Shown here: piece after piece, positions 7,205 to 14,489 of the stretch
Layout of the letters: every line of letters starts with the position of its first letter
How positions within the stretch are numbered: the stretch's first letter is position 1
Source of the DNA: DASRSS01 sp035656335
GTDB taxonomy: Bacteria > Actinomycetota > Actinomycetes > Mycobacteriales > Jatrophihabitantaceae
Direction: 5' to 3'
NCBI GenBank assembly: GCA_035656335.1
Contig: DASRSS010000226.1
Span: 1-16,326 of the forward strand
DNA: 16,326 nucleotides
Translations under genes and position numbers: made by a program
Notes under the pieces: generated by a model
The model's database searches: none
Told to the model about the DNA's origin: nothing
Seen by the model: only the letters and a program-made list of their open reading frames with translations

Positions 7205-9064
7205 TCAGCCGAGCAGTTCGTCCACGAAGCACCAGCGCCACGCCTCGCCGGGCTCGATCGAGCGCATCACCGCGTGCCGCGTCTGGGCGAAGTGACCGGT
7301 CGCATGCCGCCCGACGGACGAGTCGCAGCAGCCGACGTGCCCGCAGGTCAGGCATAGCCGCAGGTGGACCCAGGCCGTGCCGTCGCGCAGGCACTCCTCG
7401 CAGCCCTGTGGCGTGCGGGCGGTGACGACCCGTGGCGCGTCCCGCAGGTGCTCGCAGTCGCCGGCCCGGTTCGCGGAGGTCACCAGCTCATCGTCCACCC
7501 GCGCGGCGGCGTCCTCGATCCGGTCCAGCATCGACTCCTCGACGTCGACGGCGCTGAGCGCGCTGCGCAGCACCTCGTCGTCGTAGACGCCGCGGTCGCG
7601 CGAGGCCAGGATCGACTCGCGCTCGGCGGCGAGCATCTGCAGGCGCAGCCGCCGGTACACCGCGGCGGGCGGTTCGAGTTCGGCCTGGGAGCGGCCGAGC
7701 TGCTCCCAGATCTGGTTGCTGCGCCGCGTGGCGCGCGCCTGCAGTTCCTCGATCACCTCCGGCGGGTCGTCCGGCTTGCGGACCCGCTCGAGGCGGGTCA
7801 GACCGGCACGAGCCGCCTCCGTGACCAGGGCCGCGGCCTGTAGCGCGTCCTCGGCCGGGTCGGGACCGCGCAGGCCCAGCCGGCGCACCAGCCAGGGCAG
7901 CGTCAGCCCGTGCAGCAGCAGCGTGCCGGCCACCACTACGAACGCGGCCAGCGCCAGCAGCTCGCGGTTCGGGGTGCTCGCCGGGAGCAGGAACGCGGCG
8001 GCGAGCGTGACCACACCGCGCATGCCCGCCCACGACACCACGCTGGCGACCGGCCACGGCCACGCGTCGCGTCCGATCAGCCGGATCACCGCCACGCAGC
8101 CGAACACGTACAGGACGCGGATCACCACCGTGCCGGCGAGTACCAGCAGGCACGCGGGCACGACCTGGCTCCACGGCACGTGCTCCGCGCGGACGCCGTC
8201 TACCAGGCTGCGCAGCTGCAGTCCGATCAGCACGAACACCACGTTCTCCAGCACGAACTGGACGGTGCGCCAGTTGACGTTCTCGGCCACGCGCGAGCCG
8301 GCCGACTGCAGCACCGGCGAGCGGTGGCCGAGGAGCAGCCCGGTCACGACCACGGCCAGCACGCCGGACGCCTTGATCTCCTGCGCCGGAAGAAACGCGA
8401 CGTACGGCGCGGCGAACGACAGCGTCGTGTCCAGCACCGAGTCGGTGATGCGCCGGCGCACCTGCGCGAGGACGAACGCGGCGAGCAGCCCGATCAGCAG
8501 CCCGCCGCCGGCCGCGCGCACGAAGTCCCACCCGATCCGCCACGGGCTGACCGTCGCCGACAGCGCGGCGATCGCGGTGTTGAGCGCGACGAGCGCCGCC
8601 GCGTCGTTGACCAGGCTCTCGCCCTCGAGGATGGATACGATCCGCCGCGGCAGGCCGACGCGGCGCGCGACGGTCGTGGCCGCCACCGCGTCCGGCGGCG
8701 CGACCACGGCACCTAGGGCCAGGCCCGCGGCCGCGCCGATTCCCGGCACGACCCACCAGGCGAGCATGCCGACGGCCGCGGTCGACACCGCCACCAGGCC
8801 GACGGACAGCAGCGCGATCGCGCGCCGGTTCGCCTTGAAGTCCACCAGCGAGGTGCGGATCGCGGCCGCGTACAGCAGCGGCGGCAACAACCCGATCAGG
8901 ACCAGGTCCGGCGTCAGCGCGATGTCCAGCACGTGCGGGACGAACGAGCCGGCGATGCCCACCGCGACGAGGGCCAGCGGCTCGCTCCAGCCGATGCGAC
9001 GCGCGCCGGCGGTGACGAATCCGACCACGGCGACCAGCAGCAGGATGTTCAGCGCGGCGTGCAC
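7205..9064 (-). CDS. Na+/H+ antiporter (CPA1 family) with C-terminal UBP-type zinc finger
   Basis: A 619-residue protein, start GTG 9064, with AAGGAG nine bases before it. Residues 1 to about 400 are a CPA1-type monovalent cation/proton antiporter with about 10-12 membrane helices. It contains 'LPPLLYAAAIRT', 'VVAPPDAVAATT' (about 120-131) and the ion-binding 'LEGESLVNDAAALV' (Asn153-Asp154). A cytoplasmic helical region follows (about 410-530). The last 83 residues (from Cys537) form a UBP-type zinc finger: CEH..., CEEC, CLTCGHVGCC, then three His in 'GRHATGHFAQTRHAV'. Antiporters of this composition are known in actinobacteria. The finger's ligand is unknown, since these cells lack classical ubiquitin; a regulatory role is inference. 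It probably heads an operon with the downstream glycosylase-family gene. Confidence 0.93.
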   Translation of the reverse strand: MHAALNILLLVAVVGFVTAGARRIGWSEPLALVAVGIAGSFVPHVLDIALTPDLVLIGLLPPLLYAAAIRTSLVDFKANRRAIALLSVGLVAVSTAAVGMLAWWVVPGIGAAAGLALGAVVAPPDAVAATTVARRVGLPRRIVSILEGESLVNDAAALVALNTAIAALSATVSPWRIGWDFVRAAGGGLLIGLLAAFVLAQVRRRITDSVLDTTLSFAAPYVAFLPAQEIKASGVLAVVVTGLLLGHRSPVLQSAGSRVAENVNWRTVQFVLENVVFVLIGLQLRSLVDGVRAEHVPWSQVVPACLLVLAGTVVIRVLYVFGCVAVIRLIGRDAWPWPVASVVSWAGMRGVVTLAAAFLLPASTPNRELLALAAFVVVAGTLLLHGLTLPWLVRRLGLRGPDPAEDALQAAALVTEAARAGLTRLERVRKPDDPPEVIEELQARATRRSNQIWEQLGRSQAELEPPAAVYRRLRLQMLAAERESILASRDRGVYDDEVLRSALSAVDVEESMLDRIEDAAARVDDELVTSANRAGDCEHLRDAPRVVTARTPQGCEECLRDGTAWVHLRLCLTCGHVGCCDSSVGRHATGHFAQTRHAVMRSIEPGEAWRWCFVDELLG

Positions 9065-9105
9065 GCCGTCATTCTCCTTGCTCGCCCGAGCCGGTCAGCC
9101 GGCTG

Positions 9106-9124
9106 CGTCCCCGTCGCGGGGACG
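9106..9124 (-). terminator. Short GC-rich hairpin after the lipoprotein gene
   Basis: A perfect 8-bp stem, CGTCCCCG (9106-9113) with its complement (9117-9124) and a 3-base loop, three bases beyond the lipoprotein stop in the direction of transcription. It has no T run. It lies between the lipoprotein stop and the antiporter start, so it may terminate or attenuate read-through. Confidence 0.5.
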
Positions 9125-9127
9125 GGC

Positions 9128-9940
9128 CTACTTGCCGCTGACCTGGGACGCCGGAGGCGCCGAAATCGACAGTGGCGCGTCGAACTTGCTCGCCTGCACC
9201 GTGACCGGGAACGACGTGCCGGCGAACGAGGCGTGGATGACGAACTTGACCGGACGGTCCGATGAGTCCAGCCAGAAGTCGAGCGGAAGGTTGCTGCCGC
9301 CGAGCGAGGACAGCAGTCCGTCCAGCTGGGCGTTGCCGGTCTTCTTCTTCGGGTCCAGCTGCATCACGTAGTGCGTCGCGCTGACGCCGTTGACCGAGTC
9401 CGCGCCCTTGTTCTGCAGGCCGGTCGACCCGCGCATCAGCGCGGTCACGACGCTCAGCGAGGACGCCATGGCCGCGATGTTCAAGCCCGACGTCAGCGAG
9501 TTGATCATCGGGTTGGTGCTGTCGCTGCCGATCTCGAGCCACGGCTTGCCGGACGGGTTGCTGCCCGCCGGCAGCTTGGCGTAACTCGTGCCGCCGATCG
9601 TGATCATCTCGACCTGCTGGCCGTTCTCGGTCAGGTGCGCGTCGGTCGCGGTGGCGTGGCCGTTCTGCAGCTTGATGTCTGCGGTGCTCTTGCCGCCGAG
9701 GCCGCCCGCGTCGATGTCCAGGTGCACCGACGTGAGCGCGTTGAGCGCGGCGCCCACCCGGTCCGCGAGCGCGGACGCGGCGGTGCCGCCCACGGCGCTT
9801 CCGGACGGCGTGCCGCTGGGCTTGGCGGCCGTGCTGGTGGAGGAGGACGGCGAGGAGGAGGACGAGCAGCCAACGGTGCCGGTGAGCACCGTGGCGACGA
9901 GCGCGAGCACAGTGACCAGTCGACTTCTCACGCCGGTCAC
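9128..9940 (-). CDS. Probable lipoprotein, LppX/LprAFG-like
   Basis: A 270-residue exported protein with a signal peptide (basic 'VRSRLV', hydrophobic core about residues 8-20) and a lipidation Cys at 25 in 'LTGTVGCSSSSS'. The -3 position is Thr, so the lipobox is slightly atypical. A Ser/Thr/Pro linker follows. The mature part 'ADRVGAALNALTSVHLDIDAGGLGGKSTADIKLQNGHATATDAHL...VEMITIGGTSYAKLP' resembles the LppX/LprAFG (DUF1396) fold, a half-barrel with a lipid-binding cavity in mycobacterial members. Its cargo here is unknown. Starts GTG 9940 and GTG 9931 are both possible and neither has a clear ribosome site. It is followed by a hairpin and then the antiporter gene on the same strand. Confidence 0.85.
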   Translation of the reverse strand: MTGVRSRLVTVLALVATVLTGTVGCSSSSSPSSSTSTAAKPSGTPSGSAVGGTAASALADRVGAALNALTSVHLDIDAGGLGGKSTADIKLQNGHATATDAHLTENGQQVEMITIGGTSYAKLPAGSNPSGKPWLEIGSDSTNPMINSLTSGLNIAAMASSLSVVTALMRGSTGLQNKGADSVNGVSATHYVMQLDPKKKTGNAQLDGLLSSLGGSNLPLDFWLDSSDRPVKFVIHASFAGTSFPVTVQASKFDAPLSISAPPASQVSGK

Positions 9941-10009
9941 GGTACCGGTCTGCGGACCCCCGCGACCGCAACTTGCCCATGCTCGACAGGCGCAATTGTG
10001 AGCGCGCCG

Positions 10010-10025
10010 CCGGCCGATCGGCCGG
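10010..10025. terminator. Perfect 16-base palindrome downstream of arsR
   Basis: CCGGCCGATCGGCCGG is self-complementary and lies 30 bases beyond the arsR stop (minus direction), with weaker flanking CCGCC/GGCGG complementarity. It could be a terminator for arsR, but there is no loop of its own and no T run, and GC-rich DNA makes such palindromes by chance. Confidence 0.35.
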
Positions 10026-10054
10026 TTCGGCGGACGGGCCAGCGCCGCCCCGGT

Positions 10055-10405
10055 TCAGGACCGGACGCGCAGCGCGGCGCTGAGCGCGTCCAGGCCAGCC
10101 GGCACGAGCGCGTAGAACGCCCACTTGCCGCGCTGCTCTCGGCTGACCAGGCCGGCGGCCACCAACTGCTTCATGTGGTGCGAGACGGTCGGTTGGGACA
10201 GGTCGACGAACTCGGTGAGGTCGCAGATGCACGCCTCGCCGCCGTCGGCCGCGGCGATCAGCGACAGCAGCCGGACGCGGGTCGGGTCGGCGAGGGCCTT
10301 GAAACCGGTGGCGAGCTGCTCGGCCGACTCGGCGTCCAGGACCGCCCCGGTCAGCGGCGCGCAGCAGCCGGCCGGGAGGACGGGGAGTGCGGTGCGGGCG
10401 GCCAT
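10055..10405 (-). CDS. arsR: ArsR/SmtB-family As(III)-responsive repressor
   Basis: A 116-residue winged-helix repressor: 'QLATGFKALADPTRVRLLSLIA' (about 30-51), 'ACICDLTEFVDLSQPTVSHHMKQLVAAGLVSREQRGKWAFYAL' with the recognition helix at SQPTVSHHMKQL. Candidate metalloid ligands are the N-terminal pair Cys14-Cys15 and Cys59/Cys61 in CICDL. An N-terminal CC pair plus one Cys near the HTH is the arrangement described for Corynebacterium-type ArsR proteins; the classical site is CxC(D) alone. Start ATG 10405. It is divergent from arsM with 84 bases between them, and a perfect inverted repeat in that gap is the expected operator. When As(III) binds, repression of arsM and of arsR itself should lift. 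Confidence 0.95.
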   Translation of the reverse strand: MAARTALPVLPAGCCAPLTGAVLDAESAEQLATGFKALADPTRVRLLSLIAAADGGEACICDLTEFVDLSQPTVSHHMKQLVAAGLVSREQRGKWAFYALVPAGLDALSAALRVRS

Positions 10406-10426
10406 GCGTCCAGTCTGCCACACGTA

Positions 10427-10455
10427 TTGACAAATCTCGATGCATTCACAATCAT
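10427..10455 (+). promoter_or_regulatory. Candidate arsM promoter
   Basis: TTGACA at 10427-10432, a 17-base gap, then AATCAT at 10450-10455 (four of six matches to TATAAT). The spacer and -10 are covered by the inverted repeat at 10437-10466, so a bound repressor would block polymerase. Confidence 0.65.
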
Positions 10456-10466
10456 CAATGCATCGA
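10437..10466. promoter_or_regulatory. Probable ArsR operator, perfect inverted repeat
   Basis: TCGATGCATT (10437-10446), ten bases, AATGCATCGA (10457-10466). It is AT-richer than its surroundings, central in the arsR-arsM intergenic region, and overlaps the candidate arsM promoter. ArsR/SmtB proteins bind imperfect inverted repeats of this general size. Confidence 0.75.
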
Positions 10467-10489
10467 CCAGCGTCTATTGGAGGATTCCG

Positions 10490-11275
10490 ATGAAAGGGAC
10501 CGACATCCGCGAGCAGGTCCGCCAGCGTTACGCCGCCGCCGCGGTCGCCGTCAGCGCACGCGGCACGGACGCGCTGACTGTGCTCGACGACTGCTGCAGT
10601 CCCGCTGCGAACAGCAGTTGCTGCGGCAGCACCGGCGAGGTCGACGCCGCGTTCGGCGCGGGCCTGTACAGCGCGGGCGAGCACGGCGAGCTGCCCGCCG
10701 AGGCGGTCGCGGCCTCGCTCGGCTGCGGCAATCCGACGGCGGTGGCGGACCTACGTCCCGGCGAGCGGGTGCTGGACCTCGGCTCCGGCGGGGGCATCGA
10801 CGTGCTGCTGTCCGCGCGCCGCGTCGGCCCGACCGGGTACGCCTACGGCGTCGACATGACCGACGAGATGCTCGCGCTCGCCAACGCGAACAAGGCCAAG
10901 GCGGGCATCGACAACGTCGAGTTCCTCAAAGGCACCATCGAGAGCGTCCCGCTGCCCGACGGTGCGGTCGACGTGGTGATCTCCAACTGCGTGATCAACC
11001 TGTCCACCGACAAGCCGGCCGTGCTCGCCGAGATGTTCCGCGTGCTGACGCCCGGCGGGCGCATCGGGATCTCGGACGTCGTGGCCGAGGACCACCTCAC
11101 GCCCGCCGACCGGGCCGAGCGTGGTTCGTACGTCGGCTGCATCGCCGGCGCGCTGTCGCGTCAGGAGTACCTGGACGGACTGGAGGCGGCCGGCTTCGTC
11201 GATGCCGAGGTGGTCTTCACGCACCAGGCCGCGCCCGGGATGCACTCCGCGATCGTCCGCGCCGTCAAGCCGTGA
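10490..11275 (+). CDS. arsM: Arsenite S-adenosylmethionine methyltransferase
   Basis: A 261-residue class I SAM methyltransferase that converts As(III) to methylated, partly volatile species. The SAM site is 'VLDLGSGGGIDVL' (from residue 94) with 'YGVDMTDEML' after it. The three Cys used to bind As(III) in characterised ArsM enzymes are present in the expected contexts: Cys79 in SLGCGNP, Cys167 in ISNCVINLS and Cys217 in YVGCIAGAL. Four further Cys occur near the N-terminus (35, 36, 44, 45). GGAGG at 10479-10483 is six bases from ATG 10490, and a promoter and operator lie upstream. Divergent arsR is its probable regulator. No arsenate reductase or efflux gene is seen in the window, so methylation may be the local detoxification route. 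Confidence 0.96.
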   Translation: MKGTDIREQVRQRYAAAAVAVSARGTDALTVLDDCCSPAANSSCCGSTGEVDAAFGAGLYSAGEHGELPAEAVAASLGCGNPTAVADLRPGERVLDLGSGGGIDVLLSARRVGPTGYAYGVDMTDEMLALANANKAKAGIDNVEFLKGTIESVPLPDGAVDVVISNCVINLSTDKPAVLAEMFRVLTPGGRIGISDVVAEDHLTPADRAERGSYVGCIAGALSRQEYLDGLEAAGFVDAEVVFTHQAAPGMHSAIVRAVKP

Positions 11276-11277
11276 CC

Positions 11278-11307
11278 GTGCTCGCCGGGACGGTGCTTGC
11301 CGGGACG
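11278..11307 (+). repeat. 15-base tandem duplication after arsM
   Basis: GTGCTCGCCGGGACG (11278-11292) is followed at once by GTGCTTGCCGGGACG (11293-11307), with one difference. It lies just past the arsM stop and adjoins the hairpin at 11305-11350. It may be a simple slippage product. Confidence 0.7.
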
Positions 11308-11350
11308 GAGTGCAGACGTGCCGCGAGCGGCGGGCGTGTCTGCACTCCGT
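11305..11350. terminator. Bidirectional terminator between arsM and the XPB helicase gene
   Basis: Perfect 13-bp arms ACGGAGTGCAGAC (11305-11317) and GTCTGCACTCCGT (11338-11350). An inner GCCG-CGAG-CGGC hairpin sits at 11320-11331. It lies between two convergent genes (ends at 11275 and 11369), the expected place for a shared terminator. No T run is seen. Confidence 0.75.
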
Positions 11351-11368
11351 TCGGCCGGCAGCGCGGAG

Positions 11369-13015
11369 TTACAGCGGGCGCAGCAGGTCGTCGGCGTCCG
11401 TGATCGTGTACGCGTAGCCCTGCTCGGCGAGGAAGCGCTGGCGGTGCGCGGCGTACTCGGCGTCCAGGGTGTCGCGCGCGACGACGGTGTAGAAGTGCGC
11501 CTGCCGCCCGTCCGCCTTCGGACGGAGCACGCGCCCGAGCCGCTGCGCCTCCTCCTGCCGCGAACCGAACGTGCCGGAGATCTGCACGGCCACCGCCGCC
11601 TCCGGCAGGTCGATCGAGAAGTTCGCGACCTTGGACACGACCAGCACCCGCTGCTCGCCGCGGCGGAACTCGTCGAACAGCCGCTCGCGCTCCTTGTTCG
11701 TGGTCGAGCCCTGGATGATCGGCGCGTCGAGCTCGGCGCCGACATCGTCCAGCTGGTCGAGGTACGCGCCGATGACGAGCACCTGGTCATCCGGATGCTG
11801 GTCGACGATCGCCCGGATCACCGGCAGCTTGGTGCGCGCGGTCGCGGCGAGCCGGTAACGCTCCTCGGGCTCGGCCGTCGCGTACGCCATGCGCTCGGCG
11901 TCCGTCAGCGTCACCCGCACCTCGGTGCAGTCGGCCGGCGCGATCCAGCCCTGGTTCTCGATGTCCTTCCACGGCGCGTCGTACCGCTTCGGACCGATCA
12001 GGCTGAACACGTCGCCCTCGCGGCCGTCCTCGCGGATCAGCGTGGCAGTGAGCCCGAGGCGGCGGCGCGACTGCAGGTCCGCGGTGAGCCGGAAGATCGG
12101 CGCGGGCAGCAGGTGCACCTCGTCGTAGACGATCAGTCCCCAGTCGCGGCTGTCGAACAGCTCCAGGTGCCGGTACTCGCCCTTCCGGCGGGTGGTCATC
12201 ACCTGGTACGTCGCGATGGTGATCGGGCGGATCTCCTTCTTCTCGCCGCTGTACTCGCCGATCTCGTCCTCGGTGAGGCTGGTGCGCGCGATCAGTTCCC
12301 GCTTCCACTGCCGTCCGGCAACCGTGTTCGTGACCAGGATCAGTGTGGTGGCCTTGGCCTGCGCCATCGCCGCCGCGCCCACGATCGTCTTGCCCGCGCC
12401 GCACGGCAGCACGACCACGCCCGAGCCGCCCTGCCAGAACATCTCCGCGGCCTGCTGCTGGTAGTCGCGCAGCTCCCAGCCGTCCTGGCGCAGCTCGATC
12501 GGGTGCGCCTCTCCGTCCACGTAGCCGGCGAGGTCCTCGGCGGGCCAGCCGACCTTCAGCAGCGCCTGCTTGAGCCGGCCACGCTCGGACGGGTGCACCA
12601 GCACGGTGTCCTCGTCGATGCGCTCACCCAGCATCGGCGCGATCTTCTTCTGCCGGAGGATCTCCTCCAGGACGGCACGGTCCAGGCTGATCAGCACGAG
12701 CCCGTGCGTGGGGTGCTTGACCAGCTGCAGCCGTCCGTAACGGTCCATCGTGTCGGCCACGTCCACGAGCAGCGCGTGCGGGACGGCGAACCGGCTGTAG
12801 CGGACCAGCGCGTCGACGACCTGCTCCGCGTCGTGACCGGCCGCGCGCGCGTTCCACAGCCCCAGCGGGGTGAGCCGATACGTGTGGACGTGCTCGGGCG
12901 AGCGCTCCAGCTCGGCGAACGGCGCGATCGCGGCACGCGCCTCGGCGGCGAGTGGATGGTCGACCTCGAGCAGCAGGGTCTTGTCGGATTGGACGATCAG
13001 TGGCCCGTCGGTCAT
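11369..13015 (-). CDS. XPB/Ssl2-type superfamily 2 DNA helicase
   Basis: A 548-residue helicase of the bacterial XPB (ERCC3) family, about the size of the mycobacterial protein. The N-terminal damage-recognition-like region (1-170) includes 'LVKHPTHGLVLISLDRAVLEEIL'. Helicase motifs follow: the Q-like 'LRDYQQQAA' (about 182), Walker A 'LPCGAGKT' (203-210), 'TNTVAGRQWKRE', the DEVH box (298-301) and 'LGLTATLIREDG'. The C-terminal RecA half contains 'VLVVSKVANFSIDLPEAAVAVQISGTFGSRQEEAQRLGRVLRP', holding motifs V and VI. It should unwind DNA 3'-5' in repair. Start ATG 13015 has AAGGGAG just upstream. Hairpin element B lies in its upstream region. Its usual partner, a helicase-associated protein, is encoded 2.6 kb away on the same strand, beyond a two-component system. 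Confidence 0.96.
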   Translation of the reverse strand: MTDGPLIVQSDKTLLLEVDHPLAAEARAAIAPFAELERSPEHVHTYRLTPLGLWNARAAGHDAEQVVDALVRYSRFAVPHALLVDVADTMDRYGRLQLVKHPTHGLVLISLDRAVLEEILRQKKIAPMLGERIDEDTVLVHPSERGRLKQALLKVGWPAEDLAGYVDGEAHPIELRQDGWELRDYQQQAAEMFWQGGSGVVVLPCGAGKTIVGAAAMAQAKATTLILVTNTVAGRQWKRELIARTSLTEDEIGEYSGEKKEIRPITIATYQVMTTRRKGEYRHLELFDSRDWGLIVYDEVHLLPAPIFRLTADLQSRRRLGLTATLIREDGREGDVFSLIGPKRYDAPWKDIENQGWIAPADCTEVRVTLTDAERMAYATAEPEERYRLAATARTKLPVIRAIVDQHPDDQVLVIGAYLDQLDDVGAELDAPIIQGSTTNKERERLFDEFRRGEQRVLVVSKVANFSIDLPEAAVAVQISGTFGSRQEEAQRLGRVLRPKADGRQAHFYTVVARDTLDAEYAAHRQRFLAEQGYAYTITDADDLLRPL

Positions 13016-13094
13016 GCGGCTCCCTTGCGCTCGGCAATCCGACCAGTATCCCAAACACGGCAAGCACCGCGCCTGTTCCGCCTCCGTCCTGCTA

Positions 13095-13162
13095 CCGCCT
13101 TTTCCGACACAGCGCCCGGTTGGGAGCCCTGCAAGCGGTCCTGGTGTCGGAAAAGGCGGCAG
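13095..13162. repeat. Long hairpin element, copy B of an interspersed palindromic repeat
   Basis: A perfect 16-base inverted repeat (CCGCCTTTTCCGACAC at 13095-13110, complement at 13144-13159) with a 33-base centre. An inner stem can form between 13116-13122 (CCGGTTG) and 13132-13138 (CAAGCGG), with one mismatch. It shares its arms, the blocks GCCCGG and AAGCGG, the bases leading into the right arm (GTGTCGG) and the trailing CAG with copy A at 381-447. It lies between the divergent helicase gene and the membrane protein gene, 79 and 64 bases from their starts. Confidence 0.78.
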
Positions 13163-13226
13163 ATCTCCACCTGGTCTCCACCCTGGGGTTGATTCGGCCC
13201 GCCCCGGATTTCGCGAGCCTTGAGGC

Positions 13227-13754
13227 ATGACATTCGGCGACTACATCTTCGACTCGGTCCTCGTCCTGCTCGTGCTGCGCCAGGTGCGCGAGAGCCGGTT
13301 CACCCCGCACGCGGTCTTCCTGCCGCTCGGCATCATCGCCTGGGTGGTGCGCAGCTATCTGCACACAATCCCGACGTCCGGCAACGACCTCGCGCTGATC
13401 GTCGCGCTGACCGCGGTGGGCCTGGCGTTCGGCTCGATCAGCGCGCTGACCACCCGGGTGCGTACCGATGGCGGCCGCTACGCGCTGATCAAGGCCGGCT
13501 GGGCGTCCGCCGGCGTCTGGGTGCTCAGCATGGGCGGACGGTTCTGCTTCGCGGTCTGGGCCTCGCACGGTGGCGGCCCGAGCCTGTACCGGTTCAGCGT
13601 CGCACACGACCTGAGCATCGACGTCTGGACGGCCGCGATCGTGCTGATGGCCCTGGGCGAGGTGCTCGCCCGCACCGGCCTGATGGTGCTGCGCACCCGC
13701 CGCGCGCTGGCCGCCCAGAACGCCCCCGCCGGGCAGGAGCTGCTGACCGTCTGA
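13227..13754 (+). CDS. Five-helix integral membrane protein of unknown function
   Basis: 175 residues with about five hydrophobic segments (roughly 5-19, 29-46, 55-73, 94-112, 132-150). Short charged loops (RQVRESR, TTRVRTDGGR) and a hydrophilic C-terminal tail (RTRRALAAQNAPAGQE) accompany them. I do not recognise the family with confidence. The pattern recalls small uncharacterised actinobacterial membrane proteins encoded near two-component systems. ATG 13227 is preceded by GAGG at only one base, so the ribosome site is imperfect. The gene converges on the response regulator gene with six bases between stops (13754 and 13761). It is divergent from the helicase gene across hairpin element B. 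It could be a target or membrane partner of the neighbouring histidine kinase, but nothing in the sequence shows this. Confidence 0.8.
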   Translation: MTFGDYIFDSVLVLLVLRQVRESRFTPHAVFLPLGIIAWVVRSYLHTIPTSGNDLALIVALTAVGLAFGSISALTTRVRTDGGRYALIKAGWASAGVWVLSMGGRFCFAVWASHGGGPSLYRFSVAHDLSIDVWTAAIVLMALGEVLARTGLMVLRTRRALAAQNAPAGQELLTV

Positions 13755-13760
13755 GGCCGA

Positions 13761-14489
13761 TCAACTCGACGAGCCGCCCAGGCCCTGTCGCCACGCCCAG
13801 GCGACCAGGGCCGGGCGGCCGTCCACGTCCAGCTTGGACAGCACGTGGTTCAGGTGGGTCTTCACGGTGGCCTCGGAGACGACCAGGCGGCGGGCGATCT
13901 GCCGGTTGGTCAGCCCCTCGGCGACGAGTCGGACGACGTCGACCTCCCGCCGGGTGAGCCCGGCCGCCTCGGCCTCGGTCGAGGCGCCGGGCGCGGCGTG
14001 CATCGCGGACGGAGCCGGTGCGGACGGAACCGGCGCGGACGGAGCCCGCTCGGTGGACGGCGTCCCGCCCGCGGTCGCGAGCTCGACCAGGCGGCGCTGC
14101 ACGGCCGGGTCCAGCACGGTCCGCCCCGCGGCGACGTCGGCGATCGCGGCGACCAGCGCCTCGCCGGTGGTGTCCTTGGTCAGGTAGCCGACGGCGCCGG
14201 CGCGCAGCGCGGGCAACACCGCGTCGTCGTCGGCGAACGTGGTCAGAATCAGCACCCGCACCTCGGGTGCCTGCGTGGCCAGCGCGGCGGTCACCTGCGC
14301 GCCGTCCAGCTTCGGCATCCGCAGGTCCAGCAGCGCGACGTCCGGTCGCAGCTCTACGCAGTACTCGACCGCCTGTTGACCGTCCGCGGCCGCGGCGAGT
14401 AGTTCGATGTCCGCGCTGGCGCGCAGCAGCAGGGCCAGCCCGTCGCGGACCACGGCCTGGTCGTCGGCCAGCACCACGCGGATGCTCAC
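13761..14489 (-). CDS. NarL/FixJ-family response regulator
   Basis: 242 residues from GTG 14489. A receiver domain (1-120) has acidic Asp9-Asp10, phosphoacceptor Asp55 in 'VALLDLRMPKLDG', Thr83 and Lys105 in 'GYLTKD'. A LuxR-type HTH occupies the C-terminus: 'LTRREVDVVRLVAEGLTNRQIARRLVVSEATVKTHLNHVLSKL'. Between them is an unusually long Ala/Pro/Ser linker with three (A/V)PSAP repeats. The start overlaps the kinase stop by 4 bases (GTGA), so the two are translationally coupled. When phosphorylated by the upstream kinase it should bind DNA and change transcription; targets are unknown. The frame stays open into the kinase region, but that extension is a shadow of the kinase gene. Confidence 0.96.
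   Translation of the reverse strand: MSIRVVLADDQAVVRDGLALLLRASADIELLAAAADGQQAVEYCVELRPDVALLDLRMPKLDGAQVTAALATQAPEVRVLILTTFADDDAVLPALRAGAVGYLTKDTTGEALVAAIADVAAGRTVLDPAVQRRLVELATAGGTPSTERAPSAPVPSAPAPSAMHAAPGASTEAEAAGLTRREVDVVRLVAEGLTNRQIARRLVVSEATVKTHLNHVLSKLDVDGRPALVAWAWRQGLGGSSS
14005..14049 (-). repeat. Three 15-base tandem repeats in the response-regulator linker
   Basis: Units GCGGACGGAGCCGGT, GCGGACGGAACCGGC and GCGGACGGAGCCCGC (plus-strand reading) lie end to end and keep the reading frame. They encode about three (A/V)PSAP units between receiver and HTH domains. Such repeats expand or contract by slippage, so linker length may vary among strains. Confidence 0.8.

Noticed and set aside
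9994..10004. AATTGTGAGCG, resembling part of the E. coli lac operator
   Set aside because: It is a short match with no second half-site and no LacI-type gene nearby, so coincidence is the best explanation.
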